A stretch of DNA of 64,000 nucleotides. Source: CAYFYJ01 sp964347415. GTDB lineage: Archaea > Aenigmatarchaeota > Aenigmatarchaeia > CG10238-14. Position numbers and translations under genes: made by a program. Positions 25,362-33,344 of this stretch are shown here, in pieces. The notes under the pieces are model-generated. The model had not been told where the DNA came from and made no database searches. It saw only the letters and a list, made by a program, of their open reading frames with translations. Each line of letters begins with the position of its first letter. Within the stretch, counting starts at the first letter, position 1. Location: positions 1 to 64,000 of the forward strand of contig CAYFYJ010000009.1 of the NCBI GenBank assembly GCA_964347415.1. Direction: 5' to 3'.

Positions 25362-25643
25362 TCACCATCTCGGCAATTTCTTCTTAATCCTATCTTCAGG
25401 TCGGCCTATTAATACGTTTCCGTCGACCTGAACTTTTGTTCCATTTGGCAATGTAAATATAAATATGGTTATGTCCTTGGGTATATTCCTTTCGCCCTTG
25501 TTAGTTTCTATTTTCAGCATTTTATAAGTTTCGTCTATTACCCTTCCTCTTAAACCTATTTGAGACTTGTTCTTGCTTTGTTTAATCTTTGCTTCCAGGC
25601 CTATCAGTTCGTGTCTAACTAGATTCTGAGGTGTTATCGGCAT
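25362..25643 (-). CDS. rnp1: ribonuclease P protein component 1 (p29/Rpp29)
   Basis: Protein cofactor of RNase P, which trims tRNA 5' leaders. It has the Sm-like Rpp29 fold: LVRHELIGLEAKIKQSKNKS, then GLRGRVIDETYKMLKIETN and the KDITIFIFTLPNGTKVQVDG segment. 93 residues. First gene of the inverted second half of the ribosomal superoperon, with a minus-strand TATA-like box at 25667-25676 at leaderless distance from the ATG. Confidence 0.94.
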   Translation of the reverse strand: MPITPQNLVRHELIGLEAKIKQSKNKSQIGLRGRVIDETYKMLKIETNKGERNIPKDITIFIFTLPNGTKVQVDGNVLIGRPEDRIKKKLPRW

Positions 25644-25666
25644 ATACGCAATTTTACTTTGTGAAA

Positions 25667-25676
25667 CTTTAAATTT
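25667..25676 (-). promoter_or_regulatory. TATA-like box for the rnp1-S17-L14 operon
   Basis: AAATTTAAAG on the minus strand lies 25-33 bases upstream of the rnp1 ATG at 25643. A separate plus-strand box (ATTTTAAAAAT, 25692-25702) serves the divergent gene at 25722. The whole intergenic space is only 78 bases. Confidence 0.5.
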
Positions 25677-25721
25677 TGCTAAAAACAGAAAATTTTAAAA
25701 ATTTAGTCTTTCCCTTCTTAA

Positions 25722-26180
25722 GTGATGATAATGTTAAGTTTAAGAACTAAATTTGATGATTTTGTGAATGAGAAGCTGGTGAAGCCCGCAATCGGACGCA
25801 ATGTACAATTTTATTTGAACCATCCTAGAAGATTGATCGAGGAAACATTTGAAAGTAGATTAATATGGCTTGGAAGGTTATTCGAGTTTAGCGATTATCA
25901 TCACACCACTAATGAAAAAAATCTAGCACCAGAAGTAAGATGTTCCGCGGGAAAATGGATAAAAGATTCCTCTGTATTTTATGTATGCGGAGGACCTAAC
26001 TCTGTATTTTATGTACGCGGAGGACCCAATTATCCAACCCTACTAATATCTACCAATCATCCAGATGCTCAGAAAGATAGTTATCTGGAACCATACATGT
26101 GCACCAAACTAAGAGATAGTAATTTTGGTGCTGTTCACGAATTAGAAGTTTTTAGACTGTACAATGAAGGTCTGCTTTAG
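25722..26180 (+). CDS. hypothetical protein with internal tandem duplication
   Basis: About 152 residues, not recognised; no signal peptide or membrane segment. GTG at 25722 and ATGs at 25725 and 25731 are all possible starts close to the predicted transcription start. A 30-base exact-frame duplication at 25971-26030 doubles the ten-residue unit SVFYV-x-GGPN (Cys in the first copy, Arg in the second). The N-terminal half is rich in aromatic residues and Arg, and the C-terminal half contains YPTLLISTNHPDAQKDSYLE. Divergent from the rnp1 operon. Confidence 0.65.
   Translation: MMIMLSLRTKFDDFVNEKLVKPAIGRNVQFYLNHPRRLIEETFESRLIWLGRLFEFSDYHHTTNEKNLAPEVRCSAGKWIKDSSVFYVCGGPNSVFYVRGGPNYPTLLISTNHPDAQKDSYLEPYMCTKLRDSNFGAVHELEVFRLYNEGLL
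25971..26030 (+). repeat. 30-bp in-frame tandem duplication
   Basis: Two adjacent 30-base copies (25971-26000 and 26001-26030) differ at three positions. The length is a multiple of three, so the reading frame is kept. The near identity means a recent slippage or duplication event inside the hypothetical gene. Confidence 0.9.
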
Positions 26181-26222
26181 AATAGCTTTATCTCTTTAAA
26201 AACCTAATTATAATTGATACTC

Positions 26223-26702
26223 ATGAAAATACCAACAAAATTCGAGGTAAACACTGAGGACTTTAAGATATCGTTCGATAACAAAAAAAAGACCCATATA
26301 TGTGAGAGTCTGGATACGGGTGAAAGGACTAACATCGGTGTCCTCGGGATATTGATGCAGATGGGAATATTGAAACCAGTCGAAGATGGCGTGGAAGAGA
26401 AGATAAAAACACTGTCTGAAAGGTTGAACGAGCTGGAGATAAAAATCAACGACATAATTAAAAAAGTCAATAATGTTTCAACTGAAATGGAAGAAGCGGA
26501 AGAAACTCCTGAAGAGGCAATAGTCGAAGAGTTTGAGCCAAAATCAGAAATAAACGAACGTATCATGAAGAATGTCTTAGAAAACAATGAACCAAAAACT
26601 GAGAGCGAACCTGAGGAGGAAGTAGAGATAGAAGATATAGAAGCGAAATCAGATGTGAGATTAGAAAGTCAAGAAGAGATCGACAACTGGATGGACGTTT
26701 AA
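26223..26702 (+). CDS. acidic coiled-coil hypothetical protein
   Basis: About 159 residues from the ATG at 26223 (a TTG at 26214 is in frame). The N-terminal 60 residues form a small globular-looking part (KFEVNTEDFKISFDNKKKTH). They are followed by a predicted coiled coil (about 58-85, VEEKIKTLSERLNELEIKIN) and a very Glu-rich tail ending EEIDNWMDV. No known motif. The coiled coil suggests oligomerisation or a partner protein; function unknown. Convergent with tmk, overlapping by four bases. Confidence 0.7.
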   Translation: MKIPTKFEVNTEDFKISFDNKKKTHICESLDTGERTNIGVLGILMQMGILKPVEDGVEEKIKTLSERLNELEIKINDIIKKVNNVSTEMEEAEETPEEAIVEEFEPKSEINERIMKNVLENNEPKTESEPEEEVEIEDIEAKSDVRLESQEEIDNWMDV

Positions 26703-27319
26703 CTCATCGTTTGCACTATACCCCATATTTCATCGCTCACTACTTCGACAGGTCTAGTTCCATCGATTATGTGCCATTTTCTTTCGTAGGGTGGGTTTTT
26801 CGATAACTCCAAAAATTCTTTCCTAACCTTTTCTCTGAAAGTTTCTTCTGGTTTAACTTCTTCCATGTCTAGAAAAGAAGAAAGATTTTCTTGTTTTAAA
26901 CCTCTTGTCGATGCCTCCTTTTCTGGAATGTCCAAGAGGAAAATAACATCAGGCTTAATTATCGGCCTTTCTATATCGGTCAACCATTGTTTTGAAAGTC
27001 CTAGAACGGACTGGTAAGCAATGTTAGAGTAGCAATACCTATCAGTTATCACGATCCATCCTTTTCTCAACCACTCTTTGATTCTTTCTTGATATTGCAT
27101 TCTATCTGCTGCATAAAGCATCGAAGCCGCCTCAGGACTTATCTTTAAACTTCTTGAAATCCAGCCTTTGATCAGTTTACCTATTTCTGTTTCATAAGAA
27201 GGGAAGTTTATTAGAGCTACTTCTTTATTCATTTCTCTTAATCTTTCTGCCAAACGTCTAGAATGAGTTTTTTTCCCTGCTGAGTCCACTCCTTCGAAAG
27301 CTATGAACAGGCCTGGCAT
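26699..27319 (-). CDS. tmk: thymidylate kinase
   Basis: Phosphorylates dTMP to dTDP for DNA synthesis. The P-loop is IAFEGVDSAGKKTHSRRLAE (GVDSAGKKT), and the DRY-type motif VITDRYCYSNIAYQ lies at about 89-102. The PDVIFLLDIPEKEA strand follows. 206 residues, within the family range. The P-loop has Ala-Gly-Lys-Lys-Thr, a common archaeal variant. The single-gene unit begins just downstream of tRNA-Ala on the same strand. Confidence 0.92.
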   Translation of the reverse strand: MPGLFIAFEGVDSAGKKTHSRRLAERLREMNKEVALINFPSYETEIGKLIKGWISRSLKISPEAASMLYAADRMQYQERIKEWLRKGWIVITDRYCYSNIAYQSVLGLSKQWLTDIERPIIKPDVIFLLDIPEKEASTRGLKQENLSSFLDMEEVKPEETFREKVRKEFLELSKNPPYERKWHIIDGTRPVEVVSDEIWGIVQTMS

Positions 27320-27360
27320 GTCTATTGATACTACTTTATATTATAAATATTTATTACAAA

Positions 27361-27432
27361 TGGACCGGATGGGATTTGAACCCATAGCCTCCTGCGTGCG
27401 AGGCAGGCTATCTACCATTGATATACCGGCCC
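27361..27432 (-). tRNA. tRNA-Ala (anticodon CGC)
   Basis: The minus strand folds into a complete cloverleaf: a 7-bp acceptor stem whose third pair is G3-U70, the alanine identity element; a D arm with TATC/GATA stem; anticodon stem CCTGC/GCAGG with loop CTCGCAC, giving anticodon CGC; variable loop AGGCT; T arm ATGGG/CCCAT around TTCAAAT; and discriminator A73. CCA is not encoded. No intron. It reads codon GCG. Confidence 0.95.
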
Positions 27433-27482
27433 GATACAAATATTAAATCCTTTAGGAAAATATAAGTTAATATCGTGATCGA

Positions 27483-28010
27483 ATGGAATTCTTTAGTGTT
27501 ATTAAAAACAGAAGAAGTATCAGAAAATATAAACCCGATCCCGTCTCTGACGAAGATATTGAATACATTTTGAACGCTGCTCGTTTTGCTCCTTCTTGGA
27601 AGAATAGACAATGCTGGAGATATGTTGTTGTTAAGGATAAAGAAAAAATAGAAAAAATAGCCAGCGCAAGGCAAAAATCTCAAGAATGGTTGAGAGAAGC
27701 ACCCGTGATGATAGTTGCTTGTGCAGATCCTGATGAATCTGGTCATAGAGAAGGAAAAGATTATTATTTGGTTGATGTTGGTATTTCCTTTGAACATCTA
27801 TTTTTAGCAGCAAGAGATCGTGGATTGGGGACATGCTGGATTGGAGGTTTTGATGAAAAGACTGTTAAGGATGCTATAGGAGCTCCAGATAATATTCGTG
27901 TTGTTGCTTATACTCCTTTAGGATATCCAGCCGAAGAAAAGGGTGAGGTAAAAGATAGAAAATCTCCTGAAGAAACCATTTTCTACGAAAAATATGGGCA
28001 GAAAAGTTAA
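27483..28010 (+). CDS. nitroreductase-family flavoprotein
   Basis: FMN-dependent NAD(P)H oxidoreductase of the nitroreductase fold. The N-terminal FMN-binding signature NRRSIRKYKPDPVSDEDIEY is clear, followed by AARFAPSWKNRQCWRYVVVK and the RGLGTCWIGGF motif at about 117-127. At 175 residues it is a short single-domain member. Physiological substrate unknown. The ATG lies at leaderless distance from the box AAATATAAG (27458-27466). A redox cluster (rubredoxin-like, FTR-like) follows after tRNA-Ile. Confidence 0.9.
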   Translation: MEFFSVIKNRRSIRKYKPDPVSDEDIEYILNAARFAPSWKNRQCWRYVVVKDKEKIEKIASARQKSQEWLREAPVMIVACADPDESGHREGKDYYLVDVGISFEHLFLAARDRGLGTCWIGGFDEKTVKDAIGAPDNIRVVAYTPLGYPAEEKGEVKDRKSPEETIFYEKYGQKS

Positions 28011-28025
28011 ACTTCTAAAAATCAA

Positions 28026-28034
28026 ATTTATAAG
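28026..28034 (+). promoter_or_regulatory. TATA-like box for tRNA-Ile
   Basis: ATTTATAAG stands about 30 bases upstream of the tRNA-Ile 5' end, the expected archaeal distance for a tRNA promoter. Confidence 0.5.
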
Positions 28035-28061
28035 GATGAAATAATTCAATAAAATCTAAAA

Positions 28062-28135
28062 GGACCGGTAGCTTAGTCAGGTGGAGCGCTCGGCTGATAA
28101 CCGAGAGGTCGTGAGTTCAAATCTCACTCGGTCCA
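28062..28135 (+). tRNA. tRNA-Ile (anticodon GAT)
   Basis: Full cloverleaf: acceptor GGACCGG with CCGGTCC, anticodon stem CTCGG/CCGAG around loop CTGATAA (anticodon GAT), T arm GTGAG/CTCAC around TTCAAAT, discriminator A. 74 nt, no intron, CCA not encoded. The rubredoxin-like gene begins 20 bases downstream and may be cotranscribed. Confidence 0.96.
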
Positions 28136-28155
28136 TGAGTGTTTGAGGTGAGAAA

Positions 28156-28305
28156 ATGGTGGAAAAGAGGTTTTGGAGATGTAATGTTTGCAATGATATA
28201 CATCATGGTGTGGCAGGTCCAGAAATTTGTCCAACATGTCAGACAAAAAATGCATATGTCGAAATAGACGAGAATGAAGCAAAAAAAGTAATGGGTGTAA
28301 TATGA
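28156..28305 (+). CDS. rubredoxin-like small electron-transfer protein
   Basis: 49 residues, starting at the ATG after the GAGGTG ribosome binding site at 28145-28150. Two CxxC pairs bind one iron: CNVC at residues 9-12 and CPTC at 25-28, with the WRCNVC and GPEICPTC spacing of rubrerythrin-type rubredoxin domains. The stop overlaps the next ATG (ATGA). Inference: it hands electrons to or from the FTR-like protein encoded next. Confidence 0.88.
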   Translation: MVEKRFWRCNVCNDIHHGVAGPEICPTCQTKNAYVEIDENEAKKVMGVI

Positions 28306-28571
28306 ATAAAGAAGAAGTAAGAAATGTGTTTGAAAGATTCACAGAAAACAACGATTTTACACTGAACCCTGACAAAGAATTTGTAGACAAAATAATAGAT
28401 GGAATTCTTGAAAACGAAAATAAATATGGGTTTAAACTTTGTCCTTGTAGGTTAAGAGACGGGACAAAAGAGCGTGATTTAGAGTTGATCTGCCCTTGCA
28501 ACTTTAAAGTTCAAGAAACATGGGTAAAACAGGGAAGATGCTGGTGTGGATTATTCATTAAGAGAGAATAA
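28302..28571 (+). CDS. ferredoxin:thioredoxin reductase catalytic subunit-like protein
   Basis: 89-residue 4Fe-4S disulfide reductase homologue. Three C-x-C motifs are visible: CPC in KLCPCRLRDGTKERD, CPC in LICPCNF, and CWC in RCWCGLFIKRE. These supply the cluster ligands and the redox-active disulfide. The spacings (14 and 13 residues) differ from the plant enzyme's 16 and 8, as in the archaeal and anaerobic-bacterial branch. Translationally coupled to the rubredoxin-like gene, suggesting an electron route rubredoxin to FTR to disulfide target such as thioredoxin. Confidence 0.85.
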   Translation: MNKEEVRNVFERFTENNDFTLNPDKEFVDKIIDGILENENKYGFKLCPCRLRDGTKERDLELICPCNFKVQETWVKQGRCWCGLFIKRE

Positions 28572-28608
28572 ATTAAACCAACTTTAACCTCTCCTCAAGA
28601 ACAAGAAT

Positions 28609-28728
28609 CTATTTGAAAAATGATTCGAGAGTTTTTGCATTCTTTGCTTTATTGTTTCTCCAGATGAATTTTTCCACTTCTTTATAGAACGCTTCCTTGT
28701 TTTTTAAAACCCTTTTCTTATCTTTCAT
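28609..28728 (-). CDS. possible 39-residue protein or gene remnant
   Basis: The only ORF in the 247-base gap 28572-28818. It reads MKDKKRVLKNKEAFYKEVEK and ends LESFFK. The composition is lysine-rich and protein-like, but no GGTG site or clear TATA box precedes it and no family is recognised. It could be a truncated gene. The rest of the gap is AT-rich with a plus-strand promoter region for the VanZ-like gene (about 28785-28795). Confidence 0.25.
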   Translation of the reverse strand: MKDKKRVLKNKEAFYKEVEKFIWRNNKAKNAKTLESFFK

Positions 28729-28818
28729 AAAAAGATTGGAGGGATGTGAAACTTAAAAATCTATCTGATTCGATTACAAAAAACGCATATTAATTTACCA
28801 GTCAAACAAATATTAATC

Positions 28819-29226
28819 ATGAAAAATTTTCTATACTACTGGTTGCCCGTTTACGTTTATGCTGGATTGATATTTTATTTCTCATCTTTACCAACGATAC
28901 CACCAATCATAATCAAAATTATGCCAAAAACTTTTGTACTGCATATGATTGAATACGCCATCTTCAGCATACTTTTATTCAGGGCGTTTATCAACTCTAA
29001 AAATAATGTTTTTAGAGGAAATGCAATTCATTTAGCAATCATAATAGCCATACTGTACGGCATCAGTGATGAAATACATCAATATTTTGTGCCGGGGCGC
29101 ATTTTTGATCGTTTTGATATCATAGCTAATTCTATCGGGAGTGCTGTCATTTTAACTAAGAACATTCTTGTTAGAGGTAAATTATACTTCAAACGCCAGT
29201 TGAAAATTCGCTTCTCACGTCAATGA
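28819..29226 (+). CDS. VanZ-like membrane protein
   Basis: 135 residues with about four hydrophobic segments. The VanZ-family hallmarks are present: GLIFYFSSLPTIPP near the N-terminus and SDEIHQYFVPGRIFDRFDII near residues 79-98. Members are membrane proteins of poorly known function, some linked to glycopeptide or cell-envelope traits in bacteria. The basic C-terminus (KLYFKRQLKIRF) would face the cytoplasm. Convergent with the radical SAM gene. Confidence 0.82.
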   Translation: MKNFLYYWLPVYVYAGLIFYFSSLPTIPPIIIKIMPKTFVLHMIEYAIFSILLFRAFINSKNNVFRGNAIHLAIIIAILYGISDEIHQYFVPGRIFDRFDIIANSIGSAVILTKNILVRGKLYFKRQLKIRFSRQ

Positions 29227-29239
29227 AGATATAAACTTG

Positions 29240-30709
29240 TCATGAAGCTTGATTCAAAACGCAGTTTGTATCAGCCTGTAGTAAGCTTTGAGGTAATCCC
29301 AGATGTTTGTGATTGGCATGAGAAACAGCCCTACAGCCACCACAAATTTTATTATAATCGCACTTTCCACATCCTTCTATATTCTCCCTAGGGGTTCTAA
29401 GAGCTTTCAACATTGGTGAATTTTCCCAGATATGGCTAATTTTGTCAGTTCTCGTATTACCCAATACAACATCCGGCATGAATACACATGGTATGATGTT
29501 CCCATTATAATCTATATCTAATTTTTTATGACCTGCCCCACAGCCTTCAATGAACTCCAGTAACTCTTTCATAGTGTTTTTATCTAATTTCGGCAAAAGT
29601 CCATAAACATGAGCAGATACCATATCGAATTTTTCCCTTCCTTCTTTTATTTGTATCTCCCAAAGTTTTCTTGCATATTGTGGATCTGTACATACAATGC
29701 CTAAGGGCTCTCTTTTTTCTTTTTCTGCTTGTTTAACCTCTTGTAAGAACCATTTAACCAACTTCCCATACAACTGATCTTTGAACTGCGGGGAAACATC
29801 AAGTTCTTTAGTGGCTCTACCAGTAACAACAAGCTTGTAAAGATTAAAACCGCAAACGCCTTTTTTCTTTGCTAAATCAATCATATCAAAGATCTGATCT
29901 TTATTGTATTTGGTCAAAGTAGTGGCGATAGAAGCGGTTACATCAGCATCTAGAAGGTTATCTATTCCTTCCATGGTCCTATCGTAACAATTGCTGCCTC
30001 TAAAGTGATTGTGCGTTTTTTTATCACCGTCCACACTCACCTGCACGTAAGCATATCCCAGATTCTTTATCCTCTGAACAGTGTCTTTGGATAAAAAAGT
30101 ACCATTTGTTGCAAGAGAGTGATATATACTTGTCTTGTTAACATATTCGGATATGGAAAAAAAATCTGGACAAATTGTAGGTTCACCGCCCGAGAAAGCT
30201 AAGGCTGCGACTTTCATTTCATCCAACTGATCGACAACATCTTTTTTTTCTTCAAGGTTCAATTCACCATCATGTTCTTTCTTCCACTCGTAACAATGCT
30301 TACATTTCAAGTTGCATTTATTGGTTAAATTCCATACAACTAAAAAGGGGGCAGAAGGCGTGAAGGGTTTTTTAATTCCATATTTTTCCATTCCTCTTAA
30401 TGTAGTCAGCAAACCTCTTTTTATTGCTTCGCCAAAGTATGGGTCTCCTAGAGATCTCTGTATGCCTTCTATACTAGCTCTGTTATATGCGGAGAACATC
30501 TTATGAACTATTTTAGAAATAATCTTGGCTTTTATCATATCGCTGGGACTCAGTTCTACATGTCCTTTTTCTAGCAAGTCCAAAGATTTCAGAAGAAGAT
30601 TCTCCCCATCTTTTGTTTCGGTTTCAGTAATTCTAGGGAGTATCCTCTTCCTGAAAAAGGGTTTGTCTAATAAATTAAGGAGCAATTCGAAATTTGTCAT
30701 AACCGCCAA
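29240..30709 (-). CDS. radical SAM/SPASM-domain protein
   Basis: 489 residues. The N-terminal helical region is about 110 residues. The radical SAM core starts with VWNLTNKCNLKCKHCYEWKK (CxxxCxxC at about 133-140) and has the SAM-binding ALAFSGGEPT. The C-terminal SPASM region holds extra cluster Cys (EGCGAGHKKLDIDYNGNIIP, then CGKCDYNKICGGCRA). Such proteins modify peptides or act in heme- and peptide-derived cofactor pathways. There is no precursor peptide gene beside it, so the substrate is unknown. Own promoter upstream of 30709. Confidence 0.9.
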   Translation of the reverse strand: MAVMTNFELLLNLLDKPFFRKRILPRITETETKDGENLLLKSLDLLEKGHVELSPSDMIKAKIISKIVHKMFSAYNRASIEGIQRSLGDPYFGEAIKRGLLTTLRGMEKYGIKKPFTPSAPFLVVWNLTNKCNLKCKHCYEWKKEHDGELNLEEKKDVVDQLDEMKVAALAFSGGEPTICPDFFSISEYVNKTSIYHSLATNGTFLSKDTVQRIKNLGYAYVQVSVDGDKKTHNHFRGSNCYDRTMEGIDNLLDADVTASIATTLTKYNKDQIFDMIDLAKKKGVCGFNLYKLVVTGRATKELDVSPQFKDQLYGKLVKWFLQEVKQAEKEKREPLGIVCTDPQYARKLWEIQIKEGREKFDMVSAHVYGLLPKLDKNTMKELLEFIEGCGAGHKKLDIDYNGNIIPCVFMPDVVLGNTRTDKISHIWENSPMLKALRTPRENIEGCGKCDYNKICGGCRAVSHANHKHLGLPQSLLQADTNCVLNQAS

Positions 30710-30758
30710 TCTATTGGAGAAGTTTAGACATTTAAATCTTTTGAAAAGAAGAGAAAGA

Positions 30759-31661
30759 CTAAATACCAGTCGTGAATTTACTTTTTATTTTAACAATGAA
30801 ATAAGCTCCAATCAGGATTAGTGCTGACCCAAGAAGTTGTAAGTTTGGAACTGGTTCATTGAAGATAATGACACCGAGGATCAAAGAGATTACTGGAGCT
30901 AACAGCAGGAGTGTTGAGGCTTTAGATACGTTAATCAATTTTATACTCCAGTACCAACCCAATACGTAACCGAACAGAATTGCAATTGAAACAGTAAGAT
31001 TGATTATCTGTTGCGTGGTCAAAGCCAATAACAAACCTATTTTATCCTGAAGTATTACGATAGCAAACAATATTATTCCCCCGATAAACATTCTTGCAAA
31101 GGATACGACAAAATTAGATTCTCCCTTTGTCATGATTTTTCTTGCGATCGTACTCTCTACCGCCCAGAGGACAGTCGCTCCCACAACCAATAAATCGCCT
31201 AGAGATGGGTCTGACCAGAACCCAGATGGACTTATTTTAGAATAGTAGATGAATGTACACCCTATGAGCATGACAACTAAAGCTAAAGCTTGTCTTTGAT
31301 TGATTTTTTCTTTCAGGAACAAAAAAGCGAAGATCGTGATATAAAATGGTAGAGTCTTGTGGAAGAAAGCTGCCCTACCAGTTGTCGTTAACTTTAACCC
31401 GGTGAAGAACATTAAAAACGCGAAAGAACCACCTATTATGGCGATAGCCAGGAGATAACCCCAAGGAACTTTTTTAAATTTTTTACGTTTGGACTGAAGA
31501 GAAGCAAAAATAAAGAATACAATACCTATAACCAAAGCTCTGATAGCAGTAAAGACAGTCGGGTCCAAGTCAACAACGAATAGTTTGTTGGCTGGTATGG
31601 CAAGACCACTTATAAATGCAGTCAGCAATGCAAGGATTGTCCCAGCAGTTTCTTTTTTCAT
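30759..31661 (-). CDS. EamA/DMT-superfamily transporter
   Basis: 300-residue integral membrane protein with about ten transmembrane segments in two EamA repeats. The N-terminus ALLTAFISGLAIPANKLFVV and the second-half motif GDLLVVGATVLWAVESTIAR are typical. It ends with SALILIGAYFIVKIKSKF. The drug/metabolite transporter superfamily exports or imports small metabolites; the substrate is not inferable. Confidence 0.88.
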   Translation of the reverse strand: MKKETAGTILALLTAFISGLAIPANKLFVVDLDPTVFTAIRALVIGIVFFIFASLQSKRKKFKKVPWGYLLAIAIIGGSFAFLMFFTGLKLTTTGRAAFFHKTLPFYITIFAFLFLKEKINQRQALALVVMLIGCTFIYYSKISPSGFWSDPSLGDLLVVGATVLWAVESTIARKIMTKGESNFVVSFARMFIGGIILFAIVILQDKIGLLLALTTQQIINLTVSIAILFGYVLGWYWSIKLINVSKASTLLLLAPVISLILGVIIFNEPVPNLQLLGSALILIGAYFIVKIKSKFTTGI

Positions 31662-31720
31662 TAATTGTTTTTGGGTTTTGGTTACTATAAAAATTTATTA
31701 GTAGAATCCTTAAGTTATTC

Positions 31721-32347
31721 ATGGGTTTTAAGGAATGGATTATTCCCCAAGACAAAGTCTTCTATTCTTTGATAGAAAAGGAAGCTCAATTGGTTCTTGA
31801 AGGTGCTAAAACCTTTAACGATTTTATGAACAATAATAGTGGCATTGGAAAAGCGAGAAAAAAAATTAAGAAAATCGAGAGTAGAGGTGACGATGTAGTA
31901 CATGATGTTTTTCAAAAGTTGAATAGTACTTTCATTACCCCAATTGACCATGAGGACATTTCCGCGTTAATTTCTCTCTATGATAATGTTCTTGATCATA
32001 TCTGGTCCACTATTAACAAAATGTACTTGTTCAGAGTCAAGAAAATCACTAAGCCAATGAAAGAATTAGCAGAAATTATTCTCCAATCCGTCCAGGAAAT
32101 AAATTATGCATTAAAAGATATGAGAAAGATGAATCAGAAAGAGATGGAAAAAAAATTCATCGAAGTGCACAGACTCGAGAACAAGGCGGATGAAATATTA
32201 AACAAAGCTTATACAGAATTGTTCAAACAAAAAGATCCCATAAAAATTATCGTATTAAAAGAAATCTACGAATTCTTGGAGGAAATCACAGACGAGTGTG
32301 AAGATGTCTGTCTCACCATACAGAATATAGTAATAAAGAATGCTTGA
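31721..32347 (+). CDS. DUF47/PhoU-like accessory protein of phosphate transporter
   Basis: 208-residue all-helical protein of the DUF47 (PhoU-like) family, whose genes commonly accompany Pit phosphate transporters. Visible family features are the KIKKIESRGDDVVHDVFQKL helix and EVHRLENKADEILNKAYTEL. It overlaps the pit gene start by eight bases. Inference: it modulates Pit activity. Confidence 0.9.
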   Translation: MGFKEWIIPQDKVFYSLIEKEAQLVLEGAKTFNDFMNNNSGIGKARKKIKKIESRGDDVVHDVFQKLNSTFITPIDHEDISALISLYDNVLDHIWSTINKMYLFRVKKITKPMKELAEIILQSVQEINYALKDMRKMNQKEMEKKFIEVHRLENKADEILNKAYTELFKQKDPIKIIVLKEIYEFLEEITDECEDVCLTIQNIVIKNA

Positions 32348-33344
32348 TCGAATGTTTGGTTTAATTTTAATTTTTGCAATAATACTTGCACTTTTTTTCT
32401 CATTCTGGACTGGTTTTACAGACGCGGCTTATGCCATCTCAACGATAGTCGGAACAAGGACTTTGAAACCATATCAAGCTGTCATGTTATCAGTTATCGG
32501 GAATTTTATAGGTATGATGTTTGGATCTGCCGTAGCTGCAACGATAGGTAGGGGTATAATTTCAGAGGGCATAGCGTCCGGTGAGGTAATTATTGCAACT
32601 CTATTCGGAGCTTTAATCTTTGATATAATCGCATCCTGGATATTTTCTCTTCCTATCTCAGAAACACATGTACTAATCGGTGGGCTAGTAGGTGCTGGAG
32701 TTGCTGCTGGTGGATGGGAAGTCGTGAAATTTGAAGGCATAATAAATAAAGTCATCGTACCGATGCTCACTTCTCCATTCATTGCGATAATCATTACTTT
32801 TCTGATAGGTTGTACTATAATAAGGGTATTTAGGAATGTTCGTGCCGGTAAAATTAATAAGTATTTCAAAAAATTAGAGATAATAGCTGGCTTGTCATTC
32901 TCAATAACAGATGGCACGAATGATGCACAAAAAGTCATGGGAATTATAACAGTTTTATTGATCTATTATGGTCACCTAACAGAGTTTGCTGTACCTTTCT
33001 GGGTTATGCTTGCTTCATACATTACAATGTCTTTGGGAACTTTTATGGGCGGATGGAGAATAGTCAAGACCATGGCGACTAAGATAACTCGTATGAAACC
33101 ATATCAAGGATTCTCTGCTTCTGTAGGAAGTTCTTTGATGCTTGCAACTGCAGCATTATGGGGTATGCCAGTGAGTTCCACTCATGTTGCTAACGGTTCG
33201 ATTATGGGAGTTGGATTATGCCAGAGAGTAAAAGCAGTTAAATGGGGTATGACAAGAAAAATTGTGGGGGCTTGGATAGTTTCAATGCCTGTGGCAGCAA
33301 TTTTTTCGTTTATAATTTTTCATGTTATTAAGCTTGTAATCTAG
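32340..33344 (+). CDS. pit: inorganic phosphate transporter (Pit family)
   Basis: 334-residue membrane carrier importing phosphate with a cation. Two inverted signature repeats are visible: FWTGFTDAAYAISTIVGTRT near the N-terminus and ITDGTNDAQKVMGIITVLL at about 190-208. The SETHVLIGGLVGAGVA and VSSTHVANGSIMGVG segments also match the family. Cotranscribed with the DUF47 gene. The 3' end overlaps the convergent larA-like gene by 17 bases. Confidence 0.93.
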   Translation: MLDRMFGLILIFAIILALFFSFWTGFTDAAYAISTIVGTRTLKPYQAVMLSVIGNFIGMMFGSAVAATIGRGIISEGIASGEVIIATLFGALIFDIIASWIFSLPISETHVLIGGLVGAGVAAGGWEVVKFEGIINKVIVPMLTSPFIAIIITFLIGCTIIRVFRNVRAGKINKYFKKLEIIAGLSFSITDGTNDAQKVMGIITVLLIYYGHLTEFAVPFWVMLASYITMSLGTFMGGWRIVKTMATKITRMKPYQGFSASVGSSLMLATAALWGMPVSSTHVANGSIMGVGLCQRVKAVKWGMTRKIVGAWIVSMPVAAIFSFIIFHVIKLVI

